DNA from: Parabacteroides timonensis
GTDB lineage: Bacteria > Bacteroidota > Bacteroidia > Bacteroidales > Tannerellaceae
Length of the DNA: 64,000 nt
NCBI RefSeq assembly: GCF_900128505.1
Contig: NZ_LT669941.1
Location: 669,526-733,525 of the forward strand
Direction of reading: 5' to 3'
Shown here: positions 17,648 through 25,047 of the stretch, one piece after another
Layout of the letters: every line of letters starts with the position of its first letter
How positions within the stretch are numbered: the stretch's first letter is position 1
The notes under the pieces: model-generated
Told to the model about the DNA's origin: nothing
The model's input: only the letters and a program-made list of their open reading frames with translations
Database searches by the model: none
Translations under genes and position numbers: made by a program

Positions 17648-19804
17648 TTATTTGACAGCAGTATTATGAGTCGTTAATCCCAAATACAATAGTCTGCTAC
17701 TGAGACTTCGCATAGACGAATAGGGGGGAAGCGGCCCGGTAAAGTCTTCTACGGCTTCTCTGGTAGCATTGTTTAAATAAATATACAGTGGCACGGAGCC
17801 GGATCTTTCTTTTAAATGATTTAATGCAACTTCATCGCTGTTTTTCCAAACCCTACAGGCATTGGTTACAACGATGTTGAAGGAGGCCTGGTCGAGTAAA
17901 GAGGTCGGTAAATTGCTCTTTAAAATAGCCGGGTATTCTATTAGCAGGATGTTGGGTCTCTTTTCTTCTGTTAAAAAACGATCGAATCCTTCTGCTAATA
18001 AATAAGACGGATCTAATCGGAAGTCTTTGCCGGCTATTAAATATTTGACCGTTAATCCCTGCTCTTCCCATTCTTCTTTCAGGTAGTTGGCTACAAAGGT
18101 TTTACCTTCTTTCTCTTCTAAACTTATCAAATTGATAATCATTGGTTTTACGGCTGTCAATTTGCTGTTTAACTTATTACAGGCGTAACCGGCAGATATT
18201 CGGTTGCATGCTTTTCTGTAACCGCGGAATCTTAATTGCATATTTCCTGTAAATGCACCTAAAACAGGCGTATTGGTCAGCCGTTGCGTGCGCTCTGCAT
18301 CCCGTAAGGTTCGATCCAGTAATTCTATGACCAGATTGCATCCGATGATAAAAATAATGCTACCCATAAATGCCGCTATAACTAAAATCGCACGTTTACT
18401 TCCATCACTTATCAAAGGGAAAGTCGCCGGTGTAATTACATTCAATGTTGCTGAGGTTAGTTGAATATTTTTTTGTTTCAGCTTTGCCAGGTTTAATCCG
18501 TGCAACACTTCCAAATAAGATTCTTCGGTAATGCGTATTTCACGTTCTTTTCTGTTTATCTGCGTTCCGATAGGAGAGTATGTCTTATACTGTTCTTCAA
18601 ATTCTTTTTTTCTTTTATTAAGTATTTCCAGTTCGGCTTTTGCTTTTGTGTTTCGTATCACTTCTGCCAACCATTGATCAACCATGGTTTCAATAGCGAT
18701 ACCTTCTTTTGTATATTTATATTCGTTTATATTATTAGAAAGTTTTTCTATTTCTTTTTCGGTTTCACTCATTTTTTCTTTGTATTGTAGTAACTCCGGA
18801 TTATTATCTTGGGTATTATTACTACTGAATGTTTCGATTTCCGTTATTTTTCCATTGATAGTTGAGACACGATCTAAGGCTTCAATAAATTCGGTATTTG
18901 TTTTGAACAACTTCGAGCGTGTGTCCATTCGTCCTTCTAATAAAGCTATCAGCTTGGATGAACTTTCATATTCTCGTAAAGACGCTTCATACCGATCCTC
19001 ATAATTGGTGTAGGCAATAGCAATTGCTTTTGTTTGTTCGGTATAGTTGATTACCTTATTGTCAATATTATATTCGGTTAATGAATTTTCCATCTGATCA
19101 AGTTTACTACGTAATACTTTCAGCTCTTTCTCATAATATAAAACTACATCATTCGCTGATTTATAGCGTATTCCATCATATGATTGCATTAGTTCTTCTG
19201 TGATCAACTTTACGGTATTCATTGCTATGCCCGGATCCGTCGATTGAAAGGATATTTCAATCAGATCACTGTTGTTTATGCGTTTTACATTTACAGATTT
19301 AAGTGCATTATAGCTGTAATTCGGGTGGCTCCAGTTAAAAAGACCGAATAAGAAATTACCGGGTTCCTCTTTTTTATATTTATTCAGATTGTCAATTGTT
19401 TTATCTAACGACTTTTTATCGATCAACTTTGTAACCTCTTCCGGAACAATTTTGGTTAATGCGTTGTAATTCTTGGCAGTAATATAAAGATTGTCTTTTT
19501 CCGGGTCTCCATTTATCATGTTTATGGCAAATAGACGGGTCGAAACTTTTTCCAGGGTTCCTTTGGCTTTTGTCAGATTAATAAGGTTGTCAAAAGTACT
19601 GTTTAATTCAAAAAAGCTTAATTTATTGTCATCCTCTAATCCTGAAGTAGAAGCGATACCGGTATATATGCTGGTATTTACTGTATATTTTTTTTGAATA
19701 AATTGTGAAAAGTAGGCCACTAAAGCTGTTACTATCAAACTGCCAAAAATTATTTGATAGCGTATTCTATGTAGAAAACGTACTATATAAAGGGGTACAT
19801 TCAT
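17648..19804 (-). CDS. Wzc-like polysaccharide co-polymerase with degenerate kinase domain
   Basis: 718 residues. A membrane helix (about 15-33) opens a Wzz-type periplasmic domain with long coiled coils (about 200-470), a second helix (about 500-520) follows, then a cytoplasmic Rossmann domain. In an active BY-kinase the P-loop is GEGKS/T in an S-x-x-P-x-E-G-K context and Walker B is a DxDxR or DxPP type. Here the loop reads NLISLEEKEGKTF and the Walker-B-like strand NILLIEYPAIL has Glu in place of Asp. The C-terminus has no tyrosine cluster. It probably sets chain length and links polymerase to export without normal autophosphorylation. It starts 2 bases after the TolC-like gene. Confidence 0.83.
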   Translation of the reverse strand: MNVPLYIVRFLHRIRYQIIFGSLIVTALVAYFSQFIQKKYTVNTSIYTGIASTSGLEDDNKLSFFELNSTFDNLINLTKAKGTLEKVSTRLFAINMINGDPEKDNLYITAKNYNALTKIVPEEVTKLIDKKSLDKTIDNLNKYKKEEPGNFLFGLFNWSHPNYSYNALKSVNVKRINNSDLIEISFQSTDPGIAMNTVKLITEELMQSYDGIRYKSANDVVLYYEKELKVLRSKLDQMENSLTEYNIDNKVINYTEQTKAIAIAYTNYEDRYEASLREYESSSKLIALLEGRMDTRSKLFKTNTEFIEALDRVSTINGKITEIETFSSNNTQDNNPELLQYKEKMSETEKEIEKLSNNINEYKYTKEGIAIETMVDQWLAEVIRNTKAKAELEILNKRKKEFEEQYKTYSPIGTQINRKEREIRITEESYLEVLHGLNLAKLKQKNIQLTSATLNVITPATFPLISDGSKRAILVIAAFMGSIIFIIGCNLVIELLDRTLRDAERTQRLTNTPVLGAFTGNMQLRFRGYRKACNRISAGYACNKLNSKLTAVKPMIINLISLEEKEGKTFVANYLKEEWEEQGLTVKYLIAGKDFRLDPSYLLAEGFDRFLTEEKRPNILLIEYPAILKSNLPTSLLDQASFNIVVTNACRVWKNSDEVALNHLKERSGSVPLYIYLNNATREAVEDFTGPLPPYSSMRSLSSRLLYLGLTTHNTAVK

Positions 19805-19806
19805 AT

Positions 19807-20574
19807 TTATTTATTCATTATTTTTACGTTTGTCAGCATTTCCAATAATGTAATGGAATTATGTAGGGCTGCTCGTCCTTCCTGATAAGAAACGACGGCT
19901 GACGAACGTCTGCTTCTTTCCAGCGAGAGGTCGATAATACTGATTTTTCCATTGATGAAATCTTGTTCGGAGATTTTCATTTGTGCATTATATAATGCTG
20001 CTGCATCCGATTTTGCTTTCAGTACAGCCAATTGTTGAACAACTTGATTATACGCTTCCAGGATTTTTAATTTTCTTTCTTCAATAGATATTTCATATTC
20101 ATATTCTATTTGACGAAGTCGGGCTTTTTGGGCTCGGGTCTTTTGCTTTTGTCCGAATAAATCACCAATAGGAACAGATAAGACCATTCCTATATTAAAT
20201 TGATTTTGAGCTTTGGTGTCGAACGCATACATTGAGCTTTCCATATCCGTATTTTTGCTGAGAGCTGCCAGTTGTCCGTATTGGTATAAGCCTGAGATAC
20301 GGAAATAGTTAAGCCATTTACTTTGAGCATCTTTTAAAGTAGCCTGTTCTTCATCCCGCTTAGCTTCAAATATCTGAACAGAGGGATGGTCGTAGGCCGA
20401 TGCCAGGAATACGGAAAGCGGAGGTAATTCGACGTGCTCGTAATTATCTAATACCGATTGGATAGAGTCTGTATTTGTTGCAGATATATCATTTTTAACT
20501 GTCGTTATTTTATCTTGTCCGAAGTTATATGATATATAAATAAATAGGAATATGAATATCAGTAATTTTTTCAT
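19807..20574 (-). CDS. Half-size TolC-family outer membrane protein
   Basis: 255 residues with a signal peptide (MKKLLIFIFLFIYISYNFG). The visible plan is one TolC repeat: a helix with HPSVQIFEAKRDEEQATLKDAQSKW, a strand NIGMVLSVPIGDLFGQ, a long helix and ISEQDFINGKISIIDLSLERSRRSSA. Full TolC proteins have two such repeats and 420-490 residues, so this one is half-length. No Wza/OPX export gene is present in the locus, so this may form, as a higher oligomer, the outer membrane exit for the polymer. It sits between the initiating transferase and the Wzc-like gene. Confidence 0.8.
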   Translation of the reverse strand: MKKLLIFIFLFIYISYNFGQDKITTVKNDISATNTDSIQSVLDNYEHVELPPLSVFLASAYDHPSVQIFEAKRDEEQATLKDAQSKWLNYFRISGLYQYGQLAALSKNTDMESSMYAFDTKAQNQFNIGMVLSVPIGDLFGQKQKTRAQKARLRQIEYEYEISIEERKLKILEAYNQVVQQLAVLKAKSDAAALYNAQMKISEQDFINGKISIIDLSLERSRRSSAVVSYQEGRAALHNSITLLEMLTNVKIMNK

Positions 20575-20585
20575 GGTATTTGCTA

Positions 20586-21752
20586 TTACACATTCTCTTT
20601 CTGGATGAATGCAGTAAATGTTTTGAAAATGATCTTCATATCCATACGAAAAGAGAATTCTTTCGCGTACTTGATATCCAGTTGTTTTCGTTCCTCGGCA
20701 GACATCTTTCCTGCACCACCGCGTTTCTCAACCTGCCAAAGTCCTGTTAGGCCGGCGGGAGCCATGAAGCGTTTCACATATTCATCACTGGTAAGTAATT
20801 CTGCTTCATAAAGGGGGAGAGGACGATTTCCTACAACAGACATATCACCTTTTAGTATATTGAACAGTTGCGGAAGTTCATCTATACTATATTTTCTGAT
20901 GATGTGACCGATATGGGTTATACGCGGATCATTTTCTATTTTGAAAAAAGCGTTAGAACGCTCATTTCGTTTTGTTTTTAGGTAATTGTTTTCAGATGTA
21001 CTTAAATTGTCGGAAAATAGAAGGATATCCTGGTCATTATCAGCTAAAAGTGTCTCCTGAGATATCTCAGGAGCTGAAGAAGAGTCTTTGATCTCTTCTT
21101 CAGACGTTTCTTTGGTATATTGATTCAGCTTTTTATATTCAGCAAGTCGCTTATCTGCGTCCGAATACATTGAACGGAATTTATAAAAATCGAAAATTTT
21201 ATAGTTACAACCAACCCGTTTTGATTTGTACACAATTTTACCATTACTTTCTAATCTGATGAGAAGAGCCGTCGTTACTAATATGGGAAATAGCATAAGG
21301 ATAGCTGTGGAAGAAGCCAGAATATCAAATGTTCGTTTCCATATAGGTAGTTTGAACTCTGCTAAAGATATTTGTTTTTCTCGTTTGATTTTGGCTTTTT
21401 TCTTGAAATCGCTAATAACAGATAGTAATTTTTGTAAGTCTTCCTTTGACGATTCCTTAGAGATCATACAATCAATACCTGCTTTCAGATAAGGTATCTT
21501 ATCTTCTTTTTTTAGGTTGTCACTAATTAAAATAATATACAAGTCAGGATATAGCTTATGGAGCTGAGTAATTGTAGGTATGTCTGTTTCCATTTCTTGC
21601 CTCTCAAGAAATACGCAGAAATCAATCTCTCCTATAGAGGATAAACTTGATTTTATTTGCAGGAAAGTGATACATTCAGAAATTTTGCACTGCAGAGTTT
21701 CCCGCAAATGAGCAGCCAAAGGAATATTATTCCCCCAAAAAATGTACTCCAT
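20586..21752 (-). CDS. Polyprenyl-phosphate sugar-1-phosphate transferase with receiver-like N-terminus
   Basis: 388 residues. Residues 1-115 look like a receiver fold (strand EYIFWGNN, DFCVFLER, LYIILISDN, KAGIDCMISKES), but the acidic pair is missing and the phospho-Asp position is not conserved. Then comes a membrane hairpin (about 135-165) and a WbaP/WcaJ-type catalytic domain: KRVGCNYKIFDFYKFRSMYSDAD, an insertion of about 70 polar residues, FFKIENDPRITHIGHIIRKYSIDELPQLFNILKGDMSVVGNRPLP and GLTGLWQV. It starts polysaccharide synthesis by moving a sugar-1-phosphate onto undecaprenyl phosphate. Neighbour upstream is a lone receiver protein, suggesting signal input to initiation. Confidence 0.88.
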   Translation of the reverse strand: MEYIFWGNNIPLAAHLRETLQCKISECITFLQIKSSLSSIGEIDFCVFLERQEMETDIPTITQLHKLYPDLYIILISDNLKKEDKIPYLKAGIDCMISKESSKEDLQKLLSVISDFKKKAKIKREKQISLAEFKLPIWKRTFDILASSTAILMLFPILVTTALLIRLESNGKIVYKSKRVGCNYKIFDFYKFRSMYSDADKRLAEYKKLNQYTKETSEEEIKDSSSAPEISQETLLADNDQDILLFSDNLSTSENNYLKTKRNERSNAFFKIENDPRITHIGHIIRKYSIDELPQLFNILKGDMSVVGNRPLPLYEAELLTSDEYVKRFMAPAGLTGLWQVEKRGGAGKMSAEERKQLDIKYAKEFSFRMDMKIIFKTFTAFIQKENV

Positions 21753-21786
21753 ACAAGTTTAATATTAACCCTAGTGTGTTTATTAT

Positions 21787-22152
21787 TTATCTCAATAGCC
21801 TTTTAACCCTTACCCTTAATTCTTCGGGGTTAAAAGGTTTCAGTATAAAATCTTCAGCACCTTCCTCAAATAGACGTATTCTGTTAGAACTGCTTTCTAC
21901 GCTCGATAGAATCAGTACAGGGATATGACTGAAAAGTGCATTTGCTTTTAAATAACATAAAAACTCCTCTCCGTTCATCTCCGGCATATTAAGGTCGGAA
22001 ATAATTCCGTCCGGCATGTTACCTTCATTGAGCCATGTGATTGCTTTAATAGGATTCTCTTCATATCTGACATCATATAATGAGGACAGATAGAGCATTA
22101 TAATCTTCGCTATCTCAGGCTTATCATCAACCAAAAGAATCGACTTCTTCAT
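21787..22152 (-). CDS. Single-domain response regulator (REC only)
   Basis: 121 residues when started at MKKSILLVDD (22152); an upstream ATG at 22224 would add 24 residues lying across the -7 box at 22195-22202 and is rejected. All receiver residues are present: D9-D10, phospho-acceptor D53 (ISDLNMPEMNG), the S/S switch in LILSSVE and the Lys in LKPFNPEEL. There is no output domain, so it acts by binding a protein. As first gene of the exopolysaccharide run and next to a transferase with a decayed receiver-like domain, it is a candidate regulator of polymer initiation or export. Confidence 0.9.
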   Translation of the reverse strand: MKKSILLVDDKPEIAKIIMLYLSSLYDVRYEENPIKAITWLNEGNMPDGIISDLNMPEMNGEEFLCYLKANALFSHIPVLILSSVESSSNRIRLFEEGAEDFILKPFNPEELRVRVKRLLR

Positions 22153-22194
22153 GCTTTTTTGTATATATTGCAGTTTTTTATTTTCTCTACAGTA

Positions 22195-22202
22195 CAAAAA
22201 TA
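22195..22202 (-). promoter_or_regulatory. -7 promoter box of the main exopolysaccharide run
   Basis: Minus-strand TATTTTTG lies 43 bp upstream of the receiver-protein start. It is the likely promoter for the long minus-strand run 22152 to about 10129. No clear -33 element was found, and no UpxY-type antiterminator gene follows. Confidence 0.5.
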
Positions 22203-22264
22203 GAACAATAATTTGATAAAGCATATAAATTTCAATGGTTTTTATGAGCGAATACTCTTTATTG

Positions 22265-22302
22265 TAAAGAATAATATATATGAAATTTATTCTTTAAGTT
22301 TG
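22265..22302 (+). promoter_or_regulatory. GH51 gene promoter with overlapping 10-bp inverted repeat
   Basis: The -7 box TAAGTTTG (22295-22302) is 43 bp before the chosen start. TAAAGAATAA (22265-22274) and TTATTCTTTA (22287-22296) form a perfect 10-bp inverted repeat whose right arm enters the -7 box, as an operator would. Confidence 0.5.
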
Positions 22303-22345
22303 CAGGGTGAAATTCTATCGTGCTCTTGATTTGATAAATATTGAT

Positions 22346-24814
22346 ATGAATATACCCATTAAGATATTAAGTATAAGTGTAATACTTGTTTTTTTCTCTT
22401 CCGGATGTCAGCCGGAAATGCCTGTTACTTCTTCAATAACAGTTGATGTAGATGGTTTTTCTGTACCTGTTAATAAAAAATTGTATGGATTGACCATCGA
22501 AGAAATTAATCATGCTATTGAAGGAGGTATTTATGCGGAAATGATACAAAACCGCAGTTTTGAAGAAGGCATACCTCCTCTGAATTGCCCATATGATGCA
22601 AACCGTAATGTTTTGATCACGCCTAATGGCTGGACTATTCCTTTTATGCGTTCAGATTCCGTTCCGGGATGGCGTCGTATTTCAGTCAGTACATATATGT
22701 GGCCGGATAATCAGGAGCTGATCAACGATAAAAATCGCCGTTCTTTGTTGGTGTCAGCCTCTGTAACCCCTGAGTCGGGCAGAGGAGGGGTTGTTGCTAC
22801 AGGATATAACGGGCTTTCCATACGTAAAGGGGAGAAATATGAGTTGTCGTTATATATGAAAGGGGCGACAATAACTCCAAAAACAATAAATATTGCCTTG
22901 GCTGATTCGATCGTTGAATCGACATTGAGTGATGTTTTTAAAATATCTACAGTTTTCGGATGGAGAAAATACAAACATACCTTTACTGCAACGGAGGATA
23001 CGGATAATGCTGTTCTTGCTATTACTTCAGATAGTTCTGCCGTTTTCTGGCTGGATGTTGTTTCATTATTTCCACAGAAAACATGGAATGACAGGCCTAA
23101 TGGCTTGCGTCCTGATCTTATGGAAAAGATAGCTTCACTGAAGCCTCAATTTATCCGTTTTCCGGGAGGTAGTTTTGTGGAAGGGTATACTGCCGGAACG
23201 TATCCTATTTGGCGTGAAACTGTTGGAGATATTGCTGAGCGTAAACATTTCTGGAATATATGGGCTTATGGTTCGACGAATGGAATGGGTTACCACGAAT
23301 ATCTACAGATGTGCGAGGATTTGAAAGCCGAACCTTTATATGTGATTAACAGTGGAGTAACGAGCCAAAGCCGTCGTCCGCGTTATGAAGATATAACAGC
23401 TATGAATAAATTGGTACAAGATGCTTTGGATGCAATAGCCTATGCTAATGCACCTGTCGATTCGACTTTGGGAGCTATGCGTGCTAAATCAGGACATCCG
23501 GAACCTTTCAATTTGAAATATATAGAGATCGGAAGTGAGAACTACGGGCAGGAGTATTCCAAACGCTTTGAACTTTTTAAAAAAGCGATCAATGAGACTT
23601 ATCCGGAGATAACAGTTATAAAAAGCGCGCCGATATCCGGACAGCTCCGGACAGAATGGACTGATTATCATTTTTATTCGGGAGAAGATTTCCTGATAGC
23701 CAATCATAACAGGTATGAAACCGGGCAGTATTTGCGGAGATTTCCGGCTATTTTTATCGGTGAGTTCAGTATGGGAGATGCTTCCTTGCAAGGGACTCTG
23801 CGTGCAGCGATAGGAGAGGCCTGCTTTCTTGCCGGAGTCGAAAATAGTCCGGAAGTTGTGAAGCGTCTGGCGTATGCTCCGGTATTGGGCAATGTAAATT
23901 ACGAATTTCAGCGGTATCCTGCTCTTTCATTCAATAACCACCAGGTGGTGGGATCACCGTCTTTTTATATGATGCAGATGTTTGCCAATAACCGGGGAGA
24001 TGAATTGCTGAAAACAGACGTCGATACGTATAGTCGTCCACAGGTGACTTTCGGTCGCGCTTCGATAGAGCTATTTGATAACAGTTATGATTTTGAGGAT
24101 GTGCGAATCGATGATAAACCAGTCACTGATGCTACCGTAAAAAGTGGAGGCTGGGATGTAAAAGAAGGAAGACTTATTCCGGTTCCTAACCGTTGGAATT
24201 ATTTGTTAATGGGGGATTCGACGGCCCACGATTATACATTGTCTATGCGGATCAGGCGAACGAAAGGCAGCGGACAAATCCAGCTTCGCGTTCGTGATAA
24301 TGGTAAGGATGGAGAAGCAAACGATCATATAGCCCTGTCGATAGCTCCCGGTTCATGCGAGTTATACCGTCAGGCAGGTGCGGTGAAAGATACGTTATGT
24401 TCTCCCCGCGCTCATTCTTTTGAAAGCAATCGCTGGTATGATATAAAAATAGTCTGTAAAGATGAAACTATCAGCTGTTATGTGGATGGAACACAGATAT
24501 ATGAGGTCGTATTACCTCCGTTACCATCGCTGGTTTCTGTTGCGACCTTGGATAAAGAGATGAATGTGATACTGCTGAAGGTGATAAACACGACTCGCCA
24601 TGAAGAAAAAACGGAGTTGGATATAAAAGGTGTCGGCATAAAAAACAATGCGGAGATCATTCAACTGACAGGGGATCCTTTGGGACGTAATACATTCTCA
24701 GAACCGGAAAAGATCGTTCCCGTACAGAAAGAAATATCTTTTTCTTTGGGAGGCCCGATAGTCTATTCATTCCCTCCGAATTCGATTACAATCATGAAAC
24801 TGCAGATTGACTAA
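22346..24814 (+). CDS. GH51-type alpha-L-arabinofuranosidase, lipoprotein
   Basis: 822 residues from the ATG at 22346, which gives a lipoprotein signal (MNIPIKILSISVILVFFSSGC, split here as signal plus Cys21). A GTG at 22307 is in frame but lies 5 bases past the -7 box and is rejected. Order: jelly-roll/carbohydrate-binding N-terminus (about 45-240), TIM barrel with FIRFPGGSFVEGYTAGTYPIWR, the acid/base region YIEIGSENYG and the nucleophile region FIGEFSMGD, then a LamG-like beta-sandwich C-terminus. The Asn that normally precedes the acid/base Glu in clan GH-A is Ser here. It should release arabinose from arabinan or arabinoxylan at the cell surface or periplasm. No SusC/SusD pair is nearby. 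Confidence 0.85.
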   Translation: MNIPIKILSISVILVFFSSGCQPEMPVTSSITVDVDGFSVPVNKKLYGLTIEEINHAIEGGIYAEMIQNRSFEEGIPPLNCPYDANRNVLITPNGWTIPFMRSDSVPGWRRISVSTYMWPDNQELINDKNRRSLLVSASVTPESGRGGVVATGYNGLSIRKGEKYELSLYMKGATITPKTINIALADSIVESTLSDVFKISTVFGWRKYKHTFTATEDTDNAVLAITSDSSAVFWLDVVSLFPQKTWNDRPNGLRPDLMEKIASLKPQFIRFPGGSFVEGYTAGTYPIWRETVGDIAERKHFWNIWAYGSTNGMGYHEYLQMCEDLKAEPLYVINSGVTSQSRRPRYEDITAMNKLVQDALDAIAYANAPVDSTLGAMRAKSGHPEPFNLKYIEIGSENYGQEYSKRFELFKKAINETYPEITVIKSAPISGQLRTEWTDYHFYSGEDFLIANHNRYETGQYLRRFPAIFIGEFSMGDASLQGTLRAAIGEACFLAGVENSPEVVKRLAYAPVLGNVNYEFQRYPALSFNNHQVVGSPSFYMMQMFANNRGDELLKTDVDTYSRPQVTFGRASIELFDNSYDFEDVRIDDKPVTDATVKSGGWDVKEGRLIPVPNRWNYLLMGDSTAHDYTLSMRIRRTKGSGQIQLRVRDNGKDGEANDHIALSIAPGSCELYRQAGAVKDTLCSPRAHSFESNRWYDIKIVCKDETISCYVDGTQIYEVVLPPLPSLVSVATLDKEMNVILLKVINTTRHEEKTELDIKGVGIKNNAEIIQLTGDPLGRNTFSEPEKIVPVQKEISFSLGGPIVYSFPPNSITIMKLQID

Positions 24815-24872
24815 ACAAATCTGGGAACTTCGTTTAAATGGTGAAAGTTGGTTCCTTGCTTCGTAGAAATGG

Positions 24873-25016
24873 CTTTCAAACGTTTAATGTGGGTTTCTTA
24901 GGTCAAGGAAATGGCTTTTAAACGATGAAAGTTCATTTCCTAGACCTAAGAAATGAACTTTCACCGTTTAGAACAGCTTTCTTACACCCAGGAAACCCAC
25001 TTTAAACGTTTGAAAG
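24873..25016. repeat. Nested palindrome between convergent GH51 and GH20 genes
   Basis: Outer arms 24873-24897 and 24992-25016 match over 24 of 25 bp. Inside lies a second hairpin: 24926-24939 with 24950-24963 (14 bp perfect), extending outward through TAAACGATGAAAG / CTTTCACCGTTTA with one mismatch. The words AAACGTTT, GAAAG and TTTCTTAGG recur across 24830-25040. It may act as a bidirectional terminator, but it is far more elaborate than one. Confidence 0.8.
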
Positions 25017-25047
25017 GGGTTTCTTAGGCGTAAGAAGCAATTTCCAA

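Noticed and set aside
2678..22152. Phase-variable capsule locus with UpxY/UpxZ genes
   Set aside because: No UpxY-like antiterminator gene and no inverted repeats around the 22195 promoter were found.
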